Of a DNA stretch of 64,000 nt, positions 10,659 to 21,307 are shown in pieces. How positions within the stretch are numbered: the stretch's first letter is position 1; each line of letters starts with the position of its first letter. A model generated the notes under the pieces. It was not told where the DNA came from and made no database searches. It worked only from the letters and a program-made list of their open reading frames with translations. Source of the DNA: Poteriospumella lacustris (lineage: Eukaryota > Sar > Chrysophyceae > Chromulinales > Dinobryaceae). The stretch covers positions 1 through 64,000 of the forward strand of contig SMOI01000027.1 in the NCBI GenBank assembly GCA_008000375.1, given 5' to 3'. The position numbers and the translations under genes are program-made.

Positions 10659-12065
10659 TGTTATCAATGTTTTAATGACAGCATTTAGCCGTAGCTGCAG
10701 CTTTCCCAAAGCCTAACTATAACCCTAACCTCTCAATGTAAATCCCAACCTATAAATATTGCCGACAAAATCTCCCAATCGAAAAAGAATTGCTTGTATT
10801 CTTACAAAAATCCCAAAGTCCCAAATCCCAAAAGATAGTGATAATCCGGTAACCACTGGGGGGGGGCTTTCCCCGTGTTAGTCCCATCCGTGTATCGTCA
10901 ATTTACATATAACTTGACCAGAAATAATGGTACGAACTTGATGTGACTATTACTTTGATATGAATTGCTGCAGTCCCTGTGAACTAGACTTCGTTGACAA
11001 TCTGCGATGTGTTGAGTGCCGAGGTTAACAACGTTCCTCGCATAGTTTCCTCCAAATTTTCTATTTTGTAAAGCCAGCTTGACGGAAACATAAAAATATT
11101 GCGTTCCCTAGTATTTAAATGCACCTTTTACATTAAATCATTGTCACGGAAATAAACGCGAAGAATTATCAAATCTGGTGGACGAAAATGTCAGTTTTTG
11201 AACTGTGCTTTCGAAAACAAGTTTTTCGTTAAGTCGATGGAAAAACGACACTTTTGCTTAGAACCGTTGGAAAAGCGTCACACCTTGTACCATTTACATA
11301 TTTACATCCTTTTGAGTGAGAGTTGCATTCTTCTATTTCCAGCGATTTCCATTCGAAAAACACGTGAAAACTCTGATTGGAAAAGGGTTTTGTACCGGGG
11401 CACGGCCAGAACTTTAGAACTGTTGCTTGGAACAGTGGGACTCAAGTTGCATTCGATGCAACTTGAGTCCTCAAGCTATTGGTATCATTATTTCCCATTG
11501 AAACGAAAGAAGTGTCGTCTTAAGATTCAAAATAGTCGGCAAAAATGGTGAGTTCACAGGCTACAGCGGCACCGTGCCACAGAAGAACAGCTCATGTGGG
11601 TCAGAAAGCGCTTAAATGAATTCGAAGCCTCTAATGCTACACCTATTATGCAAATCCAACCAATGATTCTCGATAGAACAGTCGTGGGGGCACATGTGGC
11701 ACACATTCCCTGCGCTTTTTGCGACAGTTGGCCTTCTTGTCGAGGGGCCCAACATCATCAATTTGGCACCAAGAGCGTGTGGGTCCTCAACAAGGATGAC
11801 AGTGGGTCTCGTCGCATGAGTAGATGCCGAACCGATTGGAACAGAGCACTTCTCGACGATTGTCGAGTGCATTCAGGTAGGGAAATCCAGTGAAGAAAGG
11901 TCTCACCCGCTCATCGACGACGCGCCGAACGCTGTTCCAGTCACTGTCTGTTAGTGCATCCACGGACCATCACTCACCCAACGAAACAGACGCAAACTAA
12001 CCGCCAACGATCCGATGCAAAGCCTCATCAACGCCGACGCGGTGCTGATGACGATGCTTCATGGT
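10659..12065. other. Intergenic region with a perfect hairpin and unassigned ORFs
   Basis: About 1.4 kb without a recognisable gene. Small open frames exist (11198-11551; 11594-11893 with CAFCDSWPSC) but I recognise no family and no codon or homology support. A perfect inverted repeat is listed separately. The sequence near 10711-10730 has one and a half telomere-like CCCTAA units only. Confidence 0.4.
11438..11470. repeat. Perfect 15-bp inverted repeat, 3-nt loop
   Basis: Arm ggactcaagttgcat (11438-11452), loop tcg, then its exact reverse complement (11456-11470). Either strand would form a strong hairpin. No gene or T-run next to it explains it. Confidence 0.75.
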
Positions 12066-14030
12066 TCATTTATGCGGTTGTCGAAGAACGGGTGCAGGCT
12101 TTGTGGGCGGTACGTGTCGCGCCGCTGGTGTCGCTGGAGACCGAAGCTTCGATGGAGGAGGCTTGATAGGAGGAGTGAGTAGACTGGACCCCACTGGATG
12201 GTGGGCACCAGTTGCATGCGGAACGGGCACGTGTACGTGTAATGCGGGGTTTCGAGACGGTGGTACCGGGGGTGGAGGTACGTTGTTGTTGCGATTTAGG
12301 GGTGGCTTGTGGGTGGGCGATGAGAAACGCCGGAAACCTGCGGGCAGGGTACCAGGAGGGAGGTTGGTGGGGTCTTCCCGACTCGTAACATTGACCAGGT
12401 GAAATTCCTCTGGAAACGGGAAGTGCATGGCCTCCACACCTGCGCGCACATGATCGAGTTCATCCCCATCCAGAATGATCGCGTCTTGCAACGTCGCTGT
12501 GGCATTCGCCACCGCCACTGCCATACGATACACTTGTGAGGACGCCGTGCCAATGATGGTGGAGCATCGCGACAAATAGTACACATCGCGAAGGATTTCG
12601 AGAGTCGCACGAACGGGATGTTCTTCATGAGCCATCGCGGACTTGCGTCGTAGTTTCTGCGACGTTCCCATGGTATCAGCACTTTGCGAGAACCCCGACG
12701 CGAAGGCGAGTAAATGGTACGTACTCTGGGCGGCTTGAATCACCCGCGTATCGTCCGACACGACGAACACTTGCACGGGCATTAACCATCGCTCATTTTG
12801 AGCTGCCAGCCATGTGTCATTGGCTGGGAAATGACACGTGTCGTGAGGGGCTTCGGCTGCACACGTTGCTTCGTAGAGAGCGACGGCCTTCGCAACAGAT
12901 TCCATCGGGACCAACACCTCTGCGGCTTGTGACTTGGTGCCATCTTTTCGATGAAATAGATGCTCATGCCCACGAGCTACCACGGGGATGTGACCTTGTT
13001 GAGCCTCTTTCAGCCACAAATACACTCGAAATGCCAGCGAGCGAGGCGTATCCGTCGGCCAATTGCGACGACGGCGATCCGTCGAACGGGTGGGTGGCAT
13101 GTCGAAGAAGTTGATGGGCTGGAAGCAATGGTGATGTACCCCCGAAATGACGCATTCAGAAGACTCCTTCATCGCCTCTACTGCCTCTACCAGCCCGTGC
13201 ACACGATGTTCTTCCTTCATATCCGATTTCTCCCACCGATCGCTGTGACGTACATGGATGCCAATGCGCGGTACAGGCGATAGTAATGTAGTCGGTAGAA
13301 TTCCAGCACCTAATCCTCGCAAGTCGTTCAGAGCATCGCGTTGTATGTATTCCTGGAGGATACTGCGATACATATGAGCGAACACGTAGTACTGCATGAA
13401 GCCCCACCAAAAGGCTCCGCCGAGTGGTCGAAAAGGCACGGGAATCATATTCGACCCATAGTCTGCGGTGCGATAGTCAACAGGGGTCAAAGGAACTATC
13501 TTATTTGGCATCGTTTCCCATTGCCGTTGACAAGGAGAAAGATGGGAAAAGTAACAGTGATAGGACTGCCCCGCGAACGCGCACGAGTCGGAAAAGGAAT
13601 AGCCAACGAAGGCCCCCTGAGGGATAATCGGAACAGAGAAGTTCGTATAGTGAAGGCCGTACATGAAGTTCTTCGACAGCGATTGAAACTGGGAACAAAA
13701 TCCATCGCCGTAGAAGTCCGTTGAGAAAACCGGCGATTCGTCCGCGATGGCGCAATTGCCACCGGCCGTATGGGATGAGCTGGATGACGGGATCTTTCGC
13801 ATAGTCTCATCCAAAAACTTGACTGCATCAAGGACAGCTCGGAGCTTCCGATTCCCAAGGGAAGCGAAGGCTGGAACATTAACTGGACCAAAGTACTGCG
13901 CAAAACTTCCCGTCGATTGGGTCAAGTTTTGTGCGTTAGTGGCAACATAGTCTCCCCATGATATGCCATGAAGTGACCGATAGAATGTGCTGAACAGAAG
14001 AATGGCAACAAGCTCCGCTGTGTACGTCAT
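12066..14030 (-). CDS. GT23 family alpha-1,6-fucosyltransferase-like protein
   Basis: Single exon, 654 residues. The N-terminus (MTYTAELVAILLFSTFYRSL) is a hydrophobic signal anchor or signal peptide, as expected for a Golgi lumenal enzyme. Family motifs: GIHVRHSD (257-264, the donor-binding HVRxTD-like motif), VFVVSDD (421-427) and TASSQVYRMA (495-504). These follow the three conserved GT23/FUT8 and NodZ regions. Many Cys residues and several N-x-S/T sites fit a secreted protein. From about residue 560 the tail is Pro-rich and basic and looks disordered; it is not part of the usual enzyme. The expected reaction is transfer of fucose from GDP-fucose to a glycan; the acceptor is unknown. It is divergent from the GT47 gene, with about 400 bp between them. 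Confidence 0.75.
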   Translation of the reverse strand: MTYTAELVAILLFSTFYRSLHGISWGDYVATNAQNLTQSTGSFAQYFGPVNVPAFASLGNRKLRAVLDAVKFLDETMRKIPSSSSSHTAGGNCAIADESPVFSTDFYGDGFCSQFQSLSKNFMYGLHYTNFSVPIIPQGAFVGYSFSDSCAFAGQSYHCYFSHLSPCQRQWETMPNKIVPLTPVDYRTADYGSNMIPVPFRPLGGAFWWGFMQYYVFAHMYRSILQEYIQRDALNDLRGLGAGILPTTLLSPVPRIGIHVRHSDRWEKSDMKEEHRVHGLVEAVEAMKESSECVISGVHHHCFQPINFFDMPPTRSTDRRRRNWPTDTPRSLAFRVYLWLKEAQQGHIPVVARGHEHLFHRKDGTKSQAAEVLVPMESVAKAVALYEATCAAEAPHDTCHFPANDTWLAAQNERWLMPVQVFVVSDDTRVIQAAQSTYHLLAFASGFSQSADTMGTSQKLRRKSAMAHEEHPVRATLEILRDVYYLSRCSTIIGTASSQVYRMAVAVANATATLQDAIILDGDELDHVRAGVEAMHFPFPEEFHLVNVTSREDPTNLPPGTLPAGFRRFSSPTHKPPLNRNNNVPPPPVPPSRNPALHVHVPVPHATGAHHPVGSSLLTPPIKPPPSKLRSPATPAARHVPPTKPAPVLRQPHK

Positions 14031-14428
14031 ACTTCAACGATGATACGCCCCGGCAAAGAACTTGCACGACTCGTTTCTCCTCCGCTTTTTTATGATAAAC
14101 AAGTCCCTTTCGCACTAATGAACAAAGGGAAGGTCGCTGTTCTTGTACGAGCTATCACTGTGAATGCTTCTAACAAACAACAATTCTAATTCGCCAGCAA
14201 ACCGTGGTTTGTTTCTTTGCGTTGTGGTTGTTTGTGATGATCCCAGACAGATTCAAGAACCAGAAGTCACGACGACGATGACCAAGGATCGACTTGTTGA
14301 TAATGAAGAAAGGAATGAATGATACCCGGTACCGTTGAGCAAGGAGCAGGTGTTTATTGTCCATAGTTATTCTCAAAAGGCGGGTTTCTAAAGTTGATCA
14401 TATCGTGACTTTGAAAGAGTTCGAGATC
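14031..14428. promoter_or_regulatory. Divergent intergenic region between two glycosyltransferase genes
   Basis: About 400 bp separate the start codons of the GT23-like gene (minus) and GT47-like gene (plus). It must hold both promoters, and co-regulation is plausible. I recognise no specific motif. Confidence 0.35.
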
Positions 14429-15667
14429 ATGCGGAGCTATCTGTTATCCGCGGTCATCTTGATTGCCCACGTTTTCCTTCTAACTACTGCGGCTGTCGAC
14501 GAATCTTTCTTGAAACAAGCCAACTCTACTTTATCAACGCTTCGAGAAAAATGTATGCATTCGTGGCTATACGAGAATCCGCAACGTCCGATGAAGTTTC
14601 CTGCGCACTACATATTCCCTCGCGATGCTCATGAACACAACGCGCGCCTGAAAGCTATTGCTGGTCGATTTCGTCAAATTCCTCCCCATGAGTATGCAGG
14701 GTATTCCGGGCCTTGGGTGGAGAATATATGGATCAAGAACTTCGAACATCTTCCAATTGAAGCTTTTGGAGGAATGATACCATTGTTCTTCAACTGGGTT
14801 GACGGCCAACTCAAGGATCAAATGAACATTATGATCAGCGTCCTCACACCAGTTATTCGACCAAACGTACTCTATGTTACAGTGAGTCAATCCGACGAGA
14901 GCATCCACAAATTGATGATTCTACATCCGAACATTCTCGTTCTCTCGGCGGGTGGGTTTGGCCACGTACCGTTGCCGTTGATCAAAGGTGAAGCTGATTA
15001 TCGCCCACCACCGTCAAGCTTTCTGCACGATGTTGCCTTTATTGGAACCGATCGAGAAGAGCGACACGAGTTGATCACCAAAGCTCTGGAATCTGCCGCT
15101 AAAGTCGGGTTTTCGACGACGAATACATGTAAGAACACCATACACCGCTTCATCATTGCGATGAAATAACCTCCATTCGCACTATGCACAGTTGTGAAGG
15201 ACTGGAAAGACCAGATCTATGGCACGAAGTACAATCTATCACCACGTGGTTATGGACGCTCGTCGTTCCGATTCTCCGAGTAAGTACGCACGTCAGTGTC
15301 CTACCGTCTTGAGCTGTTTTGTCATCACGTTCGGTGGTATAGGATAATCCAAATGGGCCGAATCCCCATCCATTTATACAATGACATCAGTTGGATTCCT
15401 TACGTTGGAACAAACATCTCATTGGATCATTACGGGTTCGAAGCGAACGTGGCGAGTATCCCGCCGTTGATGACCAAGCTGAAAGCCTTGTCCAATGAAA
15501 CAGTGTATGAGATGTTCCAGAAGATAAAGGAAGTCCGCCCTTATTACACTTATGAGGGTGTGATGGAGCAAATCAAATTGTTTTTGGGTGATCCACTGGG
15601 ACCAAACGGTGGATACCTCCGATGTGCGAAGGTTCCTCGAACTGTGTTGTGCTGCGGTAGACGATGA
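14429..15667 (+). CDS. Exostosin-like glycosyltransferase (GT47)
   Basis: Three exons in phase: 14429-15128, 15192-15279, 15343-15667, giving 370 residues. The start MRSYLLSAVILIAHVFLLTT is a signal peptide or anchor. The C-terminal half has the GT47 core: KYNLSPRGYGRSSFRFSE, then IIQMGRIPIHLYNDISWIPY. These match the exostosin pattern LaPRGyGrtSFR...aiq.G.IPV...d...lP. The second exon of 88 nt encodes exactly the PRGYGRSSFRFSE part, which supports the splice choices. It is probably a Golgi enzyme building cell-surface or wall polysaccharide; sugar specificity cannot be inferred. The neighbouring divergent gene is another glycosyltransferase. Confidence 0.8.
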
Positions 15668-16220
15668 ACTTCAAGTGCGTCACTCTCTTGTATTTTATTA
15701 CCAATATATTTATTGCTGTTAGTTAAGTGTATTCGCTATAAGGTCTCCGATTTTGGTGGTGATACAGCCTTGTGGACTGTGTACATATGAAACTTGCCTG
15801 CTGTTTGTTTGTAACCCGATGGGGTCTTTGTGTTTATTCAGTGTGCACGTAGATTACAGCGCTACACAAGAAGCAAGCCGCATCAATCGTCGATGTGGCT
15901 GTGAATGGAGACAGCTTACATTACTCTGACGGGTCTATTTCCACACGAGTCCGCGAGTCGGCGATCCGCCGATCCGCCGCGACGCCGCGACTTGTGTGTC
16001 TCTGTCTGTCCGTTCCAGTTTTTGTGCGCTGGAACGATGTGCCAACCAAGGGCGATGAAAAATGAAGAAGTATAACAGAATAACTAATAGTGGCAATGCT
16101 CATCGCGTATCCCTTGTACCACGGCTGTATCCCATCCATCGTGTTGTGAAGGATAAAGGATCCACGTCGCTGTTGTTGACGAGATATTCTCTTTCAGTTG
16201 ATTCCTAACGACAAGTCGAA
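15668..16220. other. Intergenic region
   Basis: About 550 bp. A splice-acceptor-like ttctctttcag ends near 16198, so a short upstream exon of the ABC transporter (possibly coding a signal peptide) may lie here; I could not place it. Confidence 0.35.
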
Positions 16221-18980
16221 ATGTCGTCTTCTACACCGTTGTGTCCAGCAGGCTTGGACTGTACCTTTGCAAATGCTTGTCCCAGTGCATATGTGGAGTG
16301 CCCACCTGGTTATTTCTGTGGGTCGTATGAGGGGTATAAAGACGAGAAGGACATGGACTATGCGTACGCAATGTACAAATCCCAGTTTGGAGGCACTGAC
16401 GACGTTGCTATCACACCTAAAAATGCCAAGAATTTCATTGACCCTGACAGAGCCATTCAAAATGGATGTCTGGCTGGTTTCTTTTGCCCCAATGCAACAA
16501 CCATGGAGGTTCGTTTGACACGTTTGATTCATTCTCCCTACCACAGTTATGTAATGTCTCTCATTGGTCGCAGGCTTGTCCTTCGGGCCATTGGTGTCCA
16601 GAAAGAACTGTTGTCCCACAAAATTGTGACGGTTTGTCCGTATGCGGCGAACAGGCCACGTTCCAAGTGAACTTCGTGAATCCGCTGATCATGTTCCTTC
16701 TGATTTTCGGGTCGCTGGGCTATTCGGTCTACTTGACCCGTTCTCAGAAGAGACGCGATGACGAGTCACATAAAAAGGATCCTGCTGCTCGTGTCGCGTC
16801 TCTTGTCCATGAAGATGCTTCCCATTTGTCAAAGAAAGCTCAAAGTGTCGATCTCCTGGACCCGGACGGTCTCTTTGAAGTCTCCTTTCACGACTTGCAA
16901 TGCGTCATTCCTGGTACTGATCGATTGATTTTGCCCGGCAATTCTGGAGTTGTCCCGGCGGGTAAGATTTCAGCGTTGATGGGCCCCACTGCCTGGTATG
17001 TCTCCCGTGGTAGTGATGTGCGCTGTTGTCTACGTGTCATGACTGTGATTGTGCGTGTGTGTTTCTGTTCACAGTGGCAAATCGACGTTGACGAATGTCT
17101 TGCGTCACGGCCGCCTGCCCAACAGTACTGGAGGCACCGTCCTGTATACCATTCGTTCCGCTTCATCCACTGGGGAGCGTTTGAACAATGGAGACGTCGT
17201 AGGTTCTGCGCAGGGGGCTGTTCAGACTCTGACGGCGACCCAGGCACAGCATTTGATTGGTCATGTTCCACAAGATGATATCTTGGACCGCAGCTTGACC
17301 ATCCGGGAACTGTTTACTTTCCATGCGAAAACACGCAGTCGAGTATCGCGCAGCGCCGCAGAGATTCGTTCCATCGTCGATGACGTGTTGGCCGATTTAG
17401 CGATTCAACACGTGGCCGATTCGATCATTGGTGGCGGTGAGAATGCGGCTGCGAATATCTCTGGTGGCCAATTGAAACGTGTGAACATTGGCTGTGAACT
17501 GGTGGCGTTATCCAGGCCCGCTTTGCTGCTGTTGGATGAGCCCACCGCCGGGTTAGATGCCGCCATTGCCTTCGAACTCATCATGACGTTGGAATCGTTG
17601 AAGAACCGTGGCATCACGATCTTTATGGTGATTCAGCAGCCTCGCGCTGAGATCTTCGAGCGTATCGATCACTTGTTTTTGATGAACAGTGTGGGTGGCA
17701 TTGTTTACGAAGGGCGGTCGGTGCAGGCGGTGCCGTATCTGCTGAGTATTGGTTATTCCCCGAATCCAGATGCCTTTGATGCCGACTATTGTCTCGATGT
17801 GTTGAATGGTCTACGTGATCCATCGTCGATGTCGTCGCGTAGGTCCGGCGTGGAAGCCATCGAAAGCACCGCCGTTGTGCAGATGGCGGTGAATGAACCG
17901 CAGCATGGAGAATCGCGATTGGATTGCACCGAATTGCATCTGCTGTGGCGCGAGCAACAGAAACAACAGCAGCAACAAGGCGGCGATCTGGAAGCGCAGA
18001 AGAAGGCGGCGGAGAATCTGTCGAAGATGGGAACCGCGACACACGAAGAGACTCGTGCGTGGCTCACCTGGGAGTATTGGCAGCGCCTCGGCTACCATAC
18101 GTTCTTGAACGCGGAACGTTTACTGACGATTCGATTGCGTAACCGTACGTCGTTGTTGGTGTATATTGCCATCGACGCCGTGATGTCGTTGGCGCTAAGC
18201 AGTGGCTTCTCGATTTATTTGAGCGACTCGTATCGGGGCGTGTTCATGCCACCGGTGGACAAAGTCTTGCAGCTGTTTTATCCATCGGCGTTGCAGTCCC
18301 ATCGCACACACAATGCGGCCAGTATGGGGTTTGCCCAGTTGTTGTTCTTCATGTCGAGTGCGTTGGGTTCCTCGTCCGCGTTGTCGGCGGTGCCCGTGTT
18401 CTCCGGTCAGGCGATTTTAGCGAAACGTGAGAACGCCGCGGGTATATCGGTGGTTAGTTTTGCGTTGGGCCGTATGGTGGGTGATGTATTCTTTGTGACG
18501 CTGCATGGCTTCGTCTTTGCGGGCGTGTGGATGCTCTTTGGCCACGCGGGGCACTTCTACAACTGGCTGGGGGTGATCCTGTCGACGGCGTTTGCTGCCT
18601 CCGGCATCGGGTACATCGCCTCAGCGACGTACAATCAAAGTACCGCGTCGGCGTGGGCGATTGTGGTGGCGTTCATTTCGTCGGTGTTTGCCGGTGTCGA
18701 TCCCAATCTGCGACAGGTGAGTCGCTACCCGGTGGTGTCGTGGCCGTGGTACATGAACTTCGCCACGTGGACGGCGGAGGCCACGTACTTCACCTGGACA
18801 CGCTATCTGTTGAACGATGGACACGTGCCTACCCCGCTTCAACAGGGAGCAGATGCATACGGGTACAAGATTCAGGGCGAAAATGGCATTGCCCGCAGTG
18901 TCGGTGCGATGATCGCCTTGGGGGTGGGCATGCGACTGTTGGCGAGTTGGCTGCTGTACCGTCGTGTGACGAAGGACTAA
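16221..18980 (+). CDS. ABCG-subfamily half transporter with Cys-rich N-terminal extension
   Basis: Exons 16221-16508, 16574-16995 and 17075-18980 join in phase to 871 residues. The N-terminus has repeated CPxGxxC units (CPPGYFCG, CPSGHWCPE) like plant and algal ABCG proteins with an extracytoplasmic N-domain, then one membrane helix (PLIMFLLIFGSLGYSVYL). The nucleotide-binding domain has Walker A GPTACGKST split by intron 2 (about 232-240), signature NISGGQLKRV (about 364) and Walker B LLLLDEPTAG (about 390). Six hydrophobic segments fill the last 250 residues. The order NBD then TMD is the ABCG order; it should dimerise and export lipids or small hydrophobic compounds. No signal peptide precedes the Cys-rich part, so the start may be incomplete. 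Intron 1 has two in-frame acceptors (16546 and 16573). Confidence 0.88.
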
Positions 18981-19708
18981 ACGGACAGCATTTGATATTT
19001 GCTATTCATTAATGGTTATAGAGATTTGTTGTCTGCGTCGTTTTTGACTCTGTTTTGTTTTGCTTGTTTTTGTTGTTGTTTTGTTTCTGAAACTGTTTCT
19101 CTTGTCATTGCCATTGCCACCTGCTGGTGCTGTTTACTCGTAGCGTAATATTAGCTTAGTCACAACAGCACGGTGTAGTTCTACCTGTTTTGTTTCTCCC
19201 TTATTTCTTGTAATTGCTCACCGACCATGTGTGACGAATGAATCATATAATCTGTTGCCTCTCCTCTTGGCTTTGTTTGCTGTGCTTGCTACGCTCCTAT
19301 ATGCTGCTGGAGAACATACAGCAGCAGCAGTACACGACGGTTGAGGTCGGATGTCGTCGTCATCGTGTCGCGAGGGCCTCAACCGACGATGAAAATGAGG
19401 TGGTGGTGTGCCTTTGTCTTTGACATCAAAATAAGAAAGAAGAAGAAGGTGGGACTTCGGAATTCTGCAACAGCAACTACAGTTCAGCAACAGACGTAAG
19501 GAATCACACCAACGTAGAATAATGAAGAAGTAGAAGAAGTAGAAATCAATAGACCTCAGTGTTTGACTGTACAAATAGAAGTCTCAACGCACATCGAAGA
19601 CTTGTGTGTCATCGTCGTTGTCACCCATCCGTTGGAAGAGCTCTCCTCTGTAATCTCGTTTGTACGGACCGGTCGTTTCTCCTCGGGCGCCCATCCACAA
19701 GTCTTTAC
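18981..19708. other. Intergenic region
   Basis: About 730 bp, T/G-rich just after the ABC transporter (repeated TTTTGTTT). It is the 3' flank of that gene and the 5' flank of the next. No gene recognised. Confidence 0.4.
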
Positions 19709-20716
19709 ATGTTATCCAGATCATCTATTTTTCGCCCTCAAAGGGCAGTCGCGGTGTTGTCGTCGACGCAACGGCGCTCGTTGTCCGTGGCCAGTGTTAC
19801 TAGCCATCCGAAGGAAAGTGCTGCCGCATTCACCATCGGCGTCATGGCAGGGGGATTAGGCTCCATGATTGGTCTTGGTGGGTCGTTCATCTCCTTGCCG
19901 CTCCTCACCGGCTGGCTCAAGATGCAGCAGAACCTCGCTCACGGCACCGCCTTGGCGACGGTTCTGTGCACTTCCCTGGGAGGCACCTTGGCTTACGTCG
20001 CCGCCCAGAGCAGTAGCTCTGGAGAGTCCTCGTTGTCAACAGTCTGGGAGCAAGTGAAGTCTAAGATTTCGCGAGGCGAAGTGCCCGACACCATCGGCAA
20101 CGTTGATTTCGTCATCGCGTTGAGCCTCTCGGCCGCCTCTTCGATCTCCGTCGTGAAAGGAGCCCAAATCAGCAAAGCCATGAGTCCTGCCGCCTTGAAA
20201 TTGACCTTAGGGTGTGTGCAGCTGCTGTTCAGTCCCTTGATCCTGCTGCGAGACAAGTTCAAAGATCAATTCTCCGCGTCGCCTGCCGACGCGACGACCA
20301 CCGATGCACCTAACCAACCGCCACAACCGTCGTCGATCGTCGAACGGAGTGCTGCTTCCTTTGCTATCGGTGGAGCCTCTGGTCTATTGGCAGGCATGTT
20401 TGGGGTGGGTGGCGGTGTGATCCAGATTCCCGCGCTGTGTCTTTTCACGGACATCGAATACCACACGGCGCTGGGCACGTCGTTGGCGGCGATGTTGCCG
20501 GTCGCCATTGTCGGCAGCGCCGCACACTTGAGACAGGGAACGATGATTGCGCGCATTGCCATTCCGTTGGGCTTGGGCAGCTTAGTAGGATCGTTCCTCG
20601 GAGGTACGAAGGCGAAGGACGTGGACGCAGAGCAGCTGAAGTACGCCTTGCCCCTCGTCATGATGACCCTGGGTGTACAGGGCGTGGTACAAGGTCTTCG
20701 ACTTCTCCGCAAGTAG
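19709..20716 (+). CDS. TauE/SafE-family membrane permease
   Basis: 335 residues from ATG 19709. The start MLSRSSIFRPQRAVAVLSST is basic and Ser-rich, compatible with a mitochondrial (or plastid) presequence. The body is two homologous hydrophobic halves, each with the Gly-rich family signature: GGLGSMIGLGGSFISLPLL in the first and GLLAGMFGVGGGVIQIPAL in the second. They are separated by a polar Pro/Thr linker. TauE/SafE proteins are anion permeases for sulfite, sulfoacetate and related organosulfur anions in bacteria; eukaryotic members are poorly characterised. No intron. The open frame extends 50 codons upstream of the chosen ATG without a better start. Confidence 0.85.
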   Translation: MLSRSSIFRPQRAVAVLSSTQRRSLSVASVTSHPKESAAAFTIGVMAGGLGSMIGLGGSFISLPLLTGWLKMQQNLAHGTALATVLCTSLGGTLAYVAAQSSSSGESSLSTVWEQVKSKISRGEVPDTIGNVDFVIALSLSAASSISVVKGAQISKAMSPAALKLTLGCVQLLFSPLILLRDKFKDQFSASPADATTTDAPNQPPQPSSIVERSAASFAIGGASGLLAGMFGVGGGVIQIPALCLFTDIEYHTALGTSLAAMLPVAIVGSAAHLRQGTMIARIAIPLGLGSLVGSFLGGTKAKDVDAEQLKYALPLVMMTLGVQGVVQGLRLLRK

Positions 20717-21307
20717 AACGACTCCACAGTTCCCCCTACCCCCACCCCCGTCTTTTAGCAGTTTTGTCAGCGTTTCCGTGTGTCTCATCAGTCATCACTG
20801 CACCATCGTTCGTATATCTGCGTATATGCGCCGCCCAGAGGGAGTCTGTCGTTTGTGTATGTGTAGAGTACCTTGCGTATATCGTCCTTGTTCCTCTGCC
20901 GCGTGTATGTTTGTTTATGTTGTAACAGTTCCCTCACTACTTCTCACCCACACGTGCTTCGCTCATTGCGGGTTGGTCGGTTGGTTGGTTGGTTGGTCGC
21001 TCCCTGTTGCTGTTGAGCGGAATACGTAGATTGGCTTTGGTTATGGACGACGACCACGTTAGCGCGGCAGTGTCCTGTTGTGAGTATCGTCACCAACCGT
21101 TCCCCCAACTCTTCGTTTGTGCCCAAACATCATCAGACCGCTGGACAGGGGAGGGGAAAGGGAGGGGGAGAAAGGATATGGATAATTAGAGGTGAGTGTG
21201 TGAGTGGGGGGGGGTAGGAGTTGAAGAGGAGATACATATGTACACTGCAAAGAGCAAGACAGTCGATGGAGCAACGCCAGCAACAACACCGAACAGTCCT
21301 GCGACAT
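20717..21307. other. Convergent 3' intergenic region
   Basis: About 590 bp between the 3' ends of the TauE/SafE gene and the large minus-strand gene. Contains short GGTT-type and G-run simple repeats. No gene recognised. Confidence 0.4.

Noticed and set aside
10711-10730. Telomere-like CCCTAA sequence
   Set aside because: Only about one and a half units; not an interstitial telomere tract.
11594-11893. Open frame with a CxxC-like pair as a possible small gene
   Set aside because: No family resemblance, no clear start context or codon support; treated as unassigned.
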